The position numbers and the translations under genes are program-made. 27,862 bases of DNA from an uncultured Campylobacter sp. (lineage in GTDB: Bacteria > Campylobacterota > Campylobacteria > Campylobacterales > Campylobacteraceae), in assembly GCF_938045595.1 (NCBI RefSeq), contig NZ_CALIBB010000025.1:1-27862 (forward strand). The letters run 5' to 3'. Shown here one piece after another: positions 14,630 to 21,917 of this stretch (position 1 is its first letter; the number at the start of each line of letters is the position of its first letter). Below the pieces are notes generated by a model, which saw nothing but the letters and a program-made list of their open reading frames with translations, made no database searches and was not told where the DNA came from.

Positions 14630-15987
14630 TCTACTATAAATTCCTTTTGCCCTTTATAAATCGTAAAATAGGCATTTTTAAATTCTAAATTTTTGCCGTT
14701 TTGCACAGGAGCGCTTTTGCGAAAAATTCTAAACTCGCCCGCGCTTTTTAGATCAATTATGCCGTCTTCAACGTCGCCTTTGATCGTGCTTATCACATCT
14801 CCTGCGCGCAGCTGCCGCACCGATGCGCTAGGCAAAACGTATGGTGCGATAGAGCCTACGTTGCCGCTTCTATATACGATCTCAAAATCGTCTATCTCAA
14901 AGCTTTGTTTATAAAATTTCGTCTTTTTTACTAGCAGATCGAGTTTATCGCCTAGCTGTAGCCCGCTGCCGCCATAGACAAAAACTCCGCTTCCATCTTG
15001 AGAAATTGCAAAGCCGTGGCGGTTTGTAAAGCTCACGACTACGCCTTTTATCAGCATAGGTTCGCTTATAATGCGCCCGTAAAGCTCCTCTATCGTGACG
15101 GCCTTTGCGGAGCTAGCGGTATTTTTAGCTAAAAATTCTTGCTTTTTCGGCATAGATTTTAAAGCGCCTTCGTCCGTCAGAATGAAGCTAATCGGGAAAT
15201 GATCGGAAGCGGTAGAGGATTTAGCAACCGCGAAGCTGTCCTTTTTATATCCCGGCTCGCTACTAAAAAAATCGTCGCTAAGCAAGATATGATCGAGCAC
15301 CGCGCCACTTTCATGAGATTCACAAGAGCCAAAATGCTTTAACTGCGAGCAGGGATGTAGCGCCCATAAATCACTAAATCCGTCGCGCTCGATAAGCTCG
15401 TTTAGCAAAGAATTTCGCCCGAAATTCGTATTAAAATCTCCCGCTACGATAGCGCGTTGGTGCCCTTGCAAAACCTCGCGTAAAAAGGCGAAATTTCGCC
15501 TGCGCTCGCTAAGCGGATTGCGTGCAGAGAGCATATGCACGACATAAAAGCTAAAATCAGTGCCGCTAAGCGTAAAATCAGCGCGCAAAATATCTCGTGT
15601 TTTAAGCTCTATCGGGCGGTAGGTTTTTTGAAATTTTATCGGTATGCGCGACATCACCGCCACGCCCGCAGGTGCAGTCTGCGCGCGCGAAAAAGCGTAG
15701 AATTTATAGCCCGCTTTCTGAGCAAGTGCTTTTAGCACGGCTTCGTTTTCGATCTCTTGCAGCCCCAAAATATCGGCATTAAGCGCGCTTATCTCGTCCG
15801 CCACCGCTTGCAGTTTGCGCTCGTATTTTTGCTCGCTCCAGCCTCCGCGCCCGATCTCAAAGTCCGCGTACTCCGTGCCGTCGTTTACACCGTCGAATAA
15901 ATTTTGCACGTTAAACGATGCGATCTTCAGCTCCGCCGCACTCGCGCCGCAGAAAAACACCGCAAAAAGTAGCGCTAAAACTCGCAA
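14626..15987 (-). CDS. Exported endonuclease/exonuclease/phosphatase (EEP) family protein
   Basis: A metal-dependent phosphodiesterase-fold protein, probably a periplasmic or secreted nuclease. The first 18 residues are a signal peptide (MRVLALLFAVFFCGASAA). The EEP core (19-270) has SFNVQN with Asn 26, LQEIE with Glu 78, His 151, GDFN with Asp 184 and Asn 186, and SDH at 260-262, so all active-site residues are present. The C-terminal 150 residues look like a beta-rich OB-type domain, as in other exported EEP nucleases with an added nucleic-acid-binding part. The start is TTG at 15987 with an AGGAG site 6 nt upstream; it overlaps the end of trmL by 13 bp. DNase versus another phosphodiesterase activity cannot be decided from sequence. 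Confidence 0.88.
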   Translation of the reverse strand: MRVLALLFAVFFCGASAAELKIASFNVQNLFDGVNDGTEYADFEIGRGGWSEQKYERKLQAVADEISALNADILGLQEIENEAVLKALAQKAGYKFYAFSRAQTAPAGVAVMSRIPIKFQKTYRPIELKTRDILRADFTLSGTDFSFYVVHMLSARNPLSERRRNFAFLREVLQGHQRAIVAGDFNTNFGRNSLLNELIERDGFSDLWALHPCSQLKHFGSCESHESGAVLDHILLSDDFFSSEPGYKKDSFAVAKSSTASDHFPISFILTDEGALKSMPKKQEFLAKNTASSAKAVTIEELYGRIISEPMLIKGVVVSFTNRHGFAISQDGSGVFVYGGSGLQLGDKLDLLVKKTKFYKQSFEIDDFEIVYRSGNVGSIAPYVLPSASVRQLRAGDVISTIKGDVEDGIIDLKSAGEFRIFRKSAPVQNGKNLEFKNAYFTIYKGQKEFIVE

Positions 15988-16463
15988 ACCGCGCTCCTAA
16001 AGTCGAATTTATCGATGTTTTGGCGGATCGCTTCGTAGGTTACGATGCCCACGCTGGTGGCTAAATTTAAACTGCGCCCCGCCCCGCTCATCGGGATCGT
16101 GATGCAGTTTTCGCGGTTTGTGCGCATGATCTCAAGCGGCAGCCCGTGTCCTTCAGAGCCGAAAATCAAAAAATCGCCCGGCTGAAATTTCGCCTCGTAG
16201 TAGAGCTTGTTCGTCTTCGTCGTCGCAAAAAAGAAGCGCTGCTTAAATTTCTCGTTCGCCGCCATAAACTCGTCCCAATTTTCCCAAATTTTAAGATCCA
16301 AGTTCGCCCAATAATCGAGCCCCGCGCGGCGCAGATGCTTATCGTCGATAACGAATCCCAGCGGCTTAATCAGATGCAAAGGACACCCCGCATTGACGCA
16401 CATACGCCCGATGGAGCCCGTGTTTGTGTGGATCTGCGGATAGACCAGCACGATATTAAACAT
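15975..16463 (-). CDS. trmL: tRNA (cytidine(34)-2'-O)-methyltransferase TrmL
   Basis: A SPOUT-class methyltransferase that 2'-O-methylates the wobble base of certain leucine tRNAs using S-adenosylmethionine. The 162-residue protein is full length. It has the N-terminal YPQIHTNTGSIGR (8-20), FGSEGHGLP (101-109) and IPMSGAGRSLNLATSVGI (123-140), which form the trefoil knot and cofactor site. The ATG at 16463 is preferred over a TTG one codon upstream; GGTGA lies 6 nt before it. It overlaps the preceding pentapeptide-repeat gene by 8 bp and the following nuclease gene by 13 bp. Confidence 0.95.
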   Translation of the reverse strand: MFNIVLVYPQIHTNTGSIGRMCVNAGCPLHLIKPLGFVIDDKHLRRAGLDYWANLDLKIWENWDEFMAANEKFKQRFFFATTKTNKLYYEAKFQPGDFLIFGSEGHGLPLEIMRTNRENCITIPMSGAGRSLNLATSVGIVTYEAIRQNIDKFDFRSAVCEF

Positions 16464-17214
16464 CAAAAATCACCGATTTTGCATGAGCAGAATTTTGCGA
16501 TTTAAAATTCCGCGAGACAAGGTTTTGAGATTTAAAATTTTGCAAAGCCAAATTACGCGGCTTGGAATTTTGCGCAGTAAAGCCTTGCAAATTTAAATGG
16601 GCAAAATTCCATAATTTGAAATTCTGTGAAATAAAATTTAGGTCCGTGATTTTGCGATACTGCAGGACTTCAGATCTCTCCTTGCAGCGACACGGCTCTT
16701 GCATTTTTTTGTGGTGCGGCGCGACAGCTACTCCCATAGCACAGGATGCGCGATACGGCTCGCTAAATTTTGCTTTAATGCGTTTAATATGACGCAGGCT
16801 GTGAGATTTTGTGCCAAGATGTCCTAATCCGCAAAATTTCATCTCGCTGCAATGCGAGCCGTGAAATTCCGTCTCGCTGCTGCACGGCTCGTATAATTTC
16901 TCGCCGCAGCGATGTGATCTGCGAAATTCTCTCGATCCATAAAACTTCGCCTCGTGGATTTTCTCCGTGTGGCGGCACGACGGATGAAATTTTAATAGGT
17001 CAAATTCCGCGTCGTGAAATCCTACCGAGCTAAGCTTTGCGCTATGAAATCTTACGCCGCAAAAATTTAAATTTCGCTCGCCATAAAAGATAAAATTTCG
17101 CGCAGCAAAAATCACGAAATTTTGCCTGCGATCAAAGCAAAAAGCGCATTTTTGCAAAGACGCAGCATTCTTGCAAAACGCGTAAATTTCGTCGCGACGA
17201 TAGAATTTTTTCAT
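16456..17214 (-). CDS. Pentapeptide-repeat-like protein, degenerate
   Basis: At first sight this 252-residue frame looks like noise, but it has a five-residue period. In residues 36-91, F, L or I occupies 10 of 12 positions spaced by five (36, 41, 51, 56, 61, 66, 71, 76, 86, 91), often with A or V two before. In 193-242, N followed by F, L or S recurs every five residues (NFISQ, NFKLW, NFAHL, then NLALQ, NFKSQ, NLVSR, NFKSQ). This is the pattern of pentapeptide-repeat proteins, which fold as a right-handed beta helix. The middle (about 97-190) is irregular and rich in Cys and His. The ATG at 17214 has an AGGAG site 8 nt upstream; its end overlaps trmL by 8 bp. Function unknown. A decaying gene is possible. 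Confidence 0.55.
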   Translation of the reverse strand: MKKFYRRDEIYAFCKNAASLQKCAFCFDRRQNFVIFAARNFIFYGERNLNFCGVRFHSAKLSSVGFHDAEFDLLKFHPSCRHTEKIHEAKFYGSREFRRSHRCGEKLYEPCSSETEFHGSHCSEMKFCGLGHLGTKSHSLRHIKRIKAKFSEPYRASCAMGVAVAPHHKKMQEPCRCKERSEVLQYRKITDLNFISQNFKLWNFAHLNLQGFTAQNSKPRNLALQNFKSQNLVSRNFKSQNSAHAKSVIFDV

Positions 17215-17263
17215 AAAACTAGCTCCTAAATAAAACGGCAATTTTACAAAAATCTCTCTAAAT

Positions 17264-18385
17264 TTACGCTTTTAAAGCCGCTACAAACGCCCTAATCTCC
17301 GCTTCTTGCAGCCTCTCAATCTCCTTGCCGATCGCAGCGCCGCGCAGATCGCGAGCGACATCCGCGGCGCAAACCAAGCTTTTAAATTTCTTATCCCAAA
17401 TCCCAAGCCGCTTTGATGCTTGCACCCTACCTTTACAATACAGCCCGAGCCACTGCTTAAGCGGCATTTTTAGAGCGATTTTGCATAGCCGCTCGTCGCT
17501 TACCCGCTTAAAAAACGGCTCGCTAAGTAGCCTTTTATAAAGAGAATTTAGCCCTAAATTCTTTAAAATTTTATCTTTATCTAATCCTAAAAAATTCAAA
17601 AACGCGTATAAAAAAAACATTTCATTTCGCACAAAAGATTCGCCATGCTCTATGAATTTTATCAGCCGCTCATGCGTACGCGTATCAATCCGCAATCCAA
17701 AAACCCGCTCATAAAGCCCCAGCTCTTGCATTAGCATCATCCCATATCGGTGTGCAGGTGCACGGAAAAATTTAATCAGCTCTGCTTTAATGCGCTCGCA
17801 ACTAAGATCACTAACGTCGATACTACGCATGAGCTCTAAGGTGCGGGGCTCGGCGCAAAGCTTAAATCTTGCGGCAAACTGCACCGCGCGATACACGCGC
17901 AAGCTATCCTCCACGAAAGTGTGCGGATCAACCACTCGCAAAATCCTCGCATGCAGATCCGCAAGCCCGCCGTAAAAATCGAGCACTTTGCCGCTTATAG
18001 CGTCTATCATCATCGCATTGATTGTAAAATCGCGTCGCCTGCTAGCCTCATGTTCTTCCGTAGCCAAAGCGACACTAAAGCCCTTGTGTCCGATGCCAGT
18101 CTTACTCTCGGTGCGCGGCAGCGAAACATCGAAATTTTTATATTTATAGACGAAATAGCTTTTGCCGACGCCCTGTGCGCCGAAGTCCTGCATAATTTGC
18201 TCGAAACGGCGCGGACCCACATCGTAAAGCTCCACATCCACATCAGCGCTAGCCCGCCCCAAAAAATGATCGCGCACGCAACCGCCTACTAGATAGATAC
18301 GCGAGCTAAATTTTTTAAGATAATCTAAAAGCGCGATGAAATCGTCATTTTGATAGATTTTCAAGTCGGTTTTCGATACTTGCAA
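17264..18385 (-). CDS. cca: CCA tRNA nucleotidyltransferase / poly(A) polymerase family
   Basis: Class II nucleotidyltransferase that builds or repairs the 3' CCA end of tRNAs. The head domain shows LVGGCVRD (32-39), the metal-binding DVD at 48-50, and RRRDFTINAM (116-125), followed by the RNA-binding helical body; 373 residues is normal. No ATG exists near the start, so TTG at 18385 is taken as start, overlapping the preceding gene by 41 bp, with only a weak GGA before it. In C. jejuni the corresponding gene is Cj0789, directly after Cj0788 (ciaD), matching the order here (from memory). Confidence 0.93.
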   Translation of the reverse strand: MQVSKTDLKIYQNDDFIALLDYLKKFSSRIYLVGGCVRDHFLGRASADVDVELYDVGPRRFEQIMQDFGAQGVGKSYFVYKYKNFDVSLPRTESKTGIGHKGFSVALATEEHEASRRRDFTINAMMIDAISGKVLDFYGGLADLHARILRVVDPHTFVEDSLRVYRAVQFAARFKLCAEPRTLELMRSIDVSDLSCERIKAELIKFFRAPAHRYGMMLMQELGLYERVFGLRIDTRTHERLIKFIEHGESFVRNEMFFLYAFLNFLGLDKDKILKNLGLNSLYKRLLSEPFFKRVSDERLCKIALKMPLKQWLGLYCKGRVQASKRLGIWDKKFKSLVCAADVARDLRGAAIGKEIERLQEAEIRAFVAALKA

Positions 18386-19703
18386 GCAAAAATTCCATAA
18401 ATTTTAAATTTAGCTCCACGCGCGCGTTCAAATCGCCCTTCTCAAAAGCGTTCAGCCCCTCAAAAAGCACTAAAATCCGCTCTTTTATCGCGCTCAAAAA
18501 CTCCGCTTCGCTTGAAATTTTAAAATCTGCATTTGCGAGATATTTTGATTTATCGCCCGCTTGTCTCGCGGCCCCGAGATGTCGCGCTTCCTCGGGCTGG
18601 CGCACGGCGGAATTTTTAGCACCAGAAGAGGCAAAACTTCCCGCTTGCATATCCTGTGCGGCAGAATTGCGAAGCTGCGGCGTGGCGAGCTCATCGTCTC
18701 GCACCCCAGGGATCGTAAAATTCTGCGGCTGTGAAACGAAATTTTGCTGCTGCACGGCAGCATTGTGGATATTTAGCGCGGCGGAATTTTGAGCTTGAAG
18801 CGATGAAAAATCCTGCTTTTTAGAATGCGCTGTGCTGAAATAATCGTCAACTTCGTTTTCTTTGAAATCAGAGCCAGGCCCAAAATCGTCATTGCTTAGC
18901 TCCTTAAAATGCGCGCCTAAAATACGAGGCGTCAAATCTTGCTTACTTTGGAAGCCGTCATCCGTAGAATTTAGTGCTAATTCAAAATCTTTACTTTCGG
19001 CAGAGCTTTGCGCTATGCTTGCGTCCCTGCTTTGCGGCGAAGCAAACCCATTCATATCGCTACCTAAACTATCGTAAATTTCACCTGCGATGCCTGATAA
19101 ATCACGAAAGCTTTCGTCAAATTTTGCGGCGGAGCTTTTTAAAATTTCATCGCTTGCAAAGGTTGAATTTGTGGAATTTTTACCACTTGCAGAAGCGGAA
19201 TTTATAAAATTTTCTCCATTTAAAGAGACGGAGGCCACGGAATTTTCACTGCTTGTAAGATCAGAGTTTTTAAAATTCTCCTCGCCTGAAAAAGTAAAAT
19301 TTTCATCTTTTGCGGCAGATTTTTTTAAAGTAGCATCCACTGCGAATTCTGCGCCGCTAGGCGCAGAGCTCTTACTTGCCATGGGATTTGAACGATCTAG
19401 GGCGGAATTTAAAGCGTCCGATGAAACTAAACGCGAAGTGGAATTTTTGGTATCTAAGGAAGTAAAATTTTGCGCGTTTGATGAAGCGATATTCGGCGCA
19501 GATGCGAAATTTAAGGCGCCAGATGCGATAGGATCTGGCGTAAAAGAAGCGGGGCTTAAAGTATCCTGCGAAGCCTGCGCCTCTGCTTCAGCGCTGTTTA
19601 CATTTGCAGCCCTCTCTTGCTGCACTGCCAAATCTTGCGCGCGCTTTTGTGCTTTCATCTCATTTACTGCTTCGATGATATCTTCCAGTTCATTTTCATA
19701 CAT
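18345..19703 (-). CDS. Low-complexity protein at the CiaD position
   Basis: The 452-residue product has three parts. The N-terminus (1-45) is charged and helical (MYENELEDIIEAVNEMKAQK). The centre (about 46-390) is low complexity, rich in S, N, A, D and F, with recurring N-F and N-S pairs. The C-terminus (about 395-452) is a conserved-looking helical domain (LSAIKERILVLFEGLNAFEK, then LNARVELNLKFMEFLLASIE). The gene sits just before cca, exactly where C. jejuni has ciaD (Cj0788, a secreted invasion effector). I infer orthology from position and the terminal domain only; CiaD is about a third of this length, so the centre would be an expansion. There is no signal peptide. ATG 19703 was chosen over TTG one codon upstream; an AGAGG site lies before it. 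It overlaps the upstream gene by 8 bp. Confidence 0.6.
   Translation of the reverse strand: MYENELEDIIEAVNEMKAQKRAQDLAVQQERAANVNSAEAEAQASQDTLSPASFTPDPIASGALNFASAPNIASSNAQNFTSLDTKNSTSRLVSSDALNSALDRSNPMASKSSAPSGAEFAVDATLKKSAAKDENFTFSGEENFKNSDLTSSENSVASVSLNGENFINSASASGKNSTNSTFASDEILKSSAAKFDESFRDLSGIAGEIYDSLGSDMNGFASPQSRDASIAQSSAESKDFELALNSTDDGFQSKQDLTPRILGAHFKELSNDDFGPGSDFKENEVDDYFSTAHSKKQDFSSLQAQNSAALNIHNAAVQQQNFVSQPQNFTIPGVRDDELATPQLRNSAAQDMQAGSFASSGAKNSAVRQPEEARHLGAARQAGDKSKYLANADFKISSEAEFLSAIKERILVLFEGLNAFEKGDLNARVELNLKFMEFLLASIENRLENLSK
19105..19265 (-). repeat. Degenerate 33-bp (11-residue) tandem repeats
   Basis: Within the CiaD-position gene, the residues at 154, 165, 176, 187 and 198 start units of 11 residues with the shape N/I/S-F/S/L-x-N/S-S/L followed by an x-S/N-G/D-E/K end (for example NFINSASASGK, NSTNSTFASDE, ILKSSAAKFDE). 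At the DNA level this is a 33-bp period with recurring GGAATTTT-like cores on the plus strand. Flanking N-F/N-S pairs at 8-14 residue spacing suggest older, more eroded copies. Confidence 0.55.
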
Positions 19704-19938
19704 CAATTAGCCACCTCTTAAATTCCGCTTGTTTGCGCGCATCGACGCTTAAAAAGCGCTCCAGCATCGCCATATTGACGCCCGAGCTTACTCGATGATT
19801 CAAATTTAGCCGCGCAAAAAGCACCGCCGCATCGCCATCTTGCGGATTATCGCGTAAAATACCGCGGCAAATCCGCATCGCGCCGTAGATATCGCCTTTT
19901 TTCTCAAGCTCCATAGCGTATGCTAGTGCGCCATTCAA
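19696..19938 (-). CDS. Small TPR-like protein, 80 residues
   Basis: An 80-residue helical protein with one recognisable TPR-like helix pair (residues 5-41: YAMELEKKGDIYGAMRICRG, then ILRDNPQDGDAAVLFARL). The start is TTG at 19938 with a perfect AGGAG site 6 nt upstream that overlaps the leuB stop. An ATG nearby is out of frame. Its end overlaps the CiaD-position gene by 8 bp, so the two are co-translated. In C. jejuni a short gene (Cj0787) precedes Cj0788, and this is likely its counterpart. A role as partner or chaperone of the downstream protein is possible but unsupported. Confidence 0.75.
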   Translation of the reverse strand: MNGALAYAMELEKKGDIYGAMRICRGILRDNPQDGDAAVLFARLNLNHRVSSGVNMAMLERFLSVDARKQAEFKRWLIDV

Positions 19939-19947
19939 AGCTGGCTC

Positions 19948-21018
19948 CTAAGCCTTGGCCGCGTAATCCGCGATGATCGAGCCGATCTCTGCGGTCGAGC
20001 AAATTTCTTTGGCATCGTACTGCGCGATATCCTTGGTGCGGTATCCGTCGCGAAGCACGCCGCGTACGGCAAGCTCGATCGCGGCTGCGGCCTCATTTTC
20101 ACAGAATGCGTATTTCAGCATCATCGCAGCGCTTAAGATCGTAGCGATCGGGTTTGCGATCCCCTGCCCCGCGATGTCGGGCGCACTGCCGTGGATCGGC
20201 TCGTAAATTCCTACCTTGCCACCGATACTTGCGCTCGGAAGCAGCCCGATCGAGCCGCAGATCATACTCGCTTCGTCACTTAAAATATCGCCGAATAAAT
20301 TCTCCGTCAAAATCACGTCGAACTGCGCAGGTGCCCGCACGAGCTGCATCGCGGCGTTATCGACGTACATAAACTCCAAATTTATCCCCGCATAATTTTT
20401 CGCTAGCTCGCTTACGACCTCGCGCCACAGCTGGCTTGTTTCAAGCACGTTGGCCTTATCCACGAGCGTTATCTTTTTATTTCGCAAAAGCGCGGCCTCA
20501 AACGCGACCTTAGCCACGCGCTCGATCTCGGCGGCGTTGTAGCACATCGTATTTAGCGCGTCCTTTTCGTTTTTTGCGCGCGGCTGCCCGAAATAAATCC
20601 CGCCCGTAAGCTCGCGCACCACCATTATATCGACGCCTTTGATGATCTCCGGCTTTAGCGTCGAAGCGTTTATCAGCTCATCAAAAATCATCGCAGGGCG
20701 CAGATTTGCAAACGCCCCAAGCTCTTTGCGAATTTTTAGCAGCCCGCTTTCGGGGCGCAGTTCACGCGGCAGGCCGTCCCATTTAGCGCCGCCGATCGCA
20801 CCGAAAAGCACCGCGTCGCTTGATTTAGCGGTATTTAACGTCTCATCAGGAAGCGGAATGCCCATAATGTCGATTGCCGCGCCGCCCATCAAACGGTAGT
20901 CAAAATTTAGCTCAAAATTAAATTTATGGCTTACGGCATCGAGCACCTTGATCGCTTCTTCGATGATCTCAGGGCCGATTCCGTCGCCTTTTATCACGCA
21001 TACGTCGTACTTTTTCAT
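19948..21018 (-). CDS. leuB: 3-isopropylmalate dehydrogenase
   Basis: Catalyses NAD-dependent oxidative decarboxylation of 3-isopropylmalate in leucine biosynthesis. The 356-residue protein has all family residues: Arg 97 and Arg 107, RELTGGIYFG with Arg 135 and Tyr 142, Lys 188 (VDKANVL), Asp 220, and Asp 244 and Asp 248 in LFGDILSDEAS. The NAD-binding GSAPDIAGQGIANP follows at 277-290. ATG with AAGGA 6 nt upstream; 9 bp after leuD. leuA and leuC are not in the window. Confidence 0.97.
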   Translation of the reverse strand: MKKYDVCVIKGDGIGPEIIEEAIKVLDAVSHKFNFELNFDYRLMGGAAIDIMGIPLPDETLNTAKSSDAVLFGAIGGAKWDGLPRELRPESGLLKIRKELGAFANLRPAMIFDELINASTLKPEIIKGVDIMVVRELTGGIYFGQPRAKNEKDALNTMCYNAAEIERVAKVAFEAALLRNKKITLVDKANVLETSQLWREVVSELAKNYAGINLEFMYVDNAAMQLVRAPAQFDVILTENLFGDILSDEASMICGSIGLLPSASIGGKVGIYEPIHGSAPDIAGQGIANPIATILSAAMMLKYAFCENEAAAAIELAVRGVLRDGYRTKDIAQYDAKEICSTAEIGSIIADYAAKA

Positions 21019-21027
21019 CCAAATTCC

Positions 21028-21510
21028 TTACAAGTTTATCTTTGTTTTTGCATAATTTATCGCTCCGTCGGCATCGAGTAGCTTTTGCATAAACTCGGGT
21101 ATCGCGCCGAATTTATACTGAGTTTTTTGGGTTAAATTTTTAATTACGCCGCCCTTTAGATCGATGCTAAGCTCGTCGCCCTGCGCGATCTTGTCCGTCT
21201 CGTCGCATTCGAGGATCAAAAAGCCGGTGTTGAAGCTGTTTCGATAAAAAATCCTAGCGAAGTTTTTTGCGATCACGCATGAAATTCCGGCGGCCTTAAG
21301 CGCCATCGGTGCGTGCTCGCGCGAGCTGCCGCAGCCAAAATTTTTCCCCGCTACGATGATGTCGCCGCGAGCTATTTTGGACGAAAAATCCTTGTCCGCA
21401 TCCTCCATGATGTGCGTCGCAAGCACCGCCGCATCGGAAGTATTTAGGTAGCGCGCCGCGATAATAATGTCGGTGTCGATATCATCGCCGAATTTCCATA
21501 CTTTTGCCAT
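21028..21510 (-). CDS. leuD: 3-isopropylmalate dehydratase small subunit
   Basis: Small subunit of the LeuCD isomerase that converts 2- to 3-isopropylmalate. The 160-residue protein shows the swivel-domain signatures GDDIDTDIIIAARYLN (8-23) and NFGCGSSREHAP (57-68, phosphate-binding loop), plus FARIFYRNSFNTG. It is first in the minus-strand run, divergent from rpoD, and 9 bp before leuB. The ribosome site is only a weak GGCGG. The large subunit LeuC must be encoded elsewhere. Confidence 0.96.
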   Translation of the reverse strand: MAKVWKFGDDIDTDIIIAARYLNTSDAAVLATHIMEDADKDFSSKIARGDIIVAGKNFGCGSSREHAPMALKAAGISCVIAKNFARIFYRNSFNTGFLILECDETDKIAQGDELSIDLKGGVIKNLTQKTQYKFGAIPEFMQKLLDADGAINYAKTKINL

Positions 21511-21917
21511 ATTTCCGCCTTAAATTTTAAAATAGATGTGCGATTTTACCGACAAATTTATTAAAATCCGCTCAATCGCTCCGATATGAGGGCGGAATTC
21601 CTCGTTTGAAATTTAGGGCAAAATTTAAACGCAAGAGCGCAGAGATAGGAAGTTTGGAGGCGTTAAATTTTAAATCGGCGGCGTAAAGGAGGCGGAATTT
21701 TGGCGCGTCGGTTTTACATCCTGCGAACGCAGAATTTTAGCGAACAGCCTTAAATTTAGCTAAAAATATAACCTAAATTTTAAAATTTAGCCTAATTTTT
21801 AGGATTTGAAAAATTATTAAATTTAGATAGTTTGCGCCGCATATAAGCAAAAATAAAGAGCGTTTCGGTATAATCCGATTTTCCAAAACCAAATACACAA
21901 CGACACAAGGAGATTTT
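21511..21917. promoter_or_regulatory. Divergent leuD/rpoD intergenic region
   Basis: A 407-bp region without a gene. A clear -10 box, TATAAT at 21869-21874, lies about 44 bp before the rpoD ATG on the plus strand and is the probable rpoD promoter; no -35 consensus was seen. Towards leuD the DNA repeats short GGCGGAATT/AAATTTA elements with no obvious leader peptide or riboswitch. Promoter elements for leuD were not identified with confidence. Confidence 0.55.
21869..21874 (+). promoter_or_regulatory. -10 box of rpoD
   Basis: Perfect TATAAT preceded by TTTCGG, about 44 bp upstream of the rpoD start codon and 31 bp before its AAGGAG site. Epsilonproteobacterial sigma70 promoters rely mainly on the -10 element, so the missing -35 is not an argument against it. 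Confidence 0.65.
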
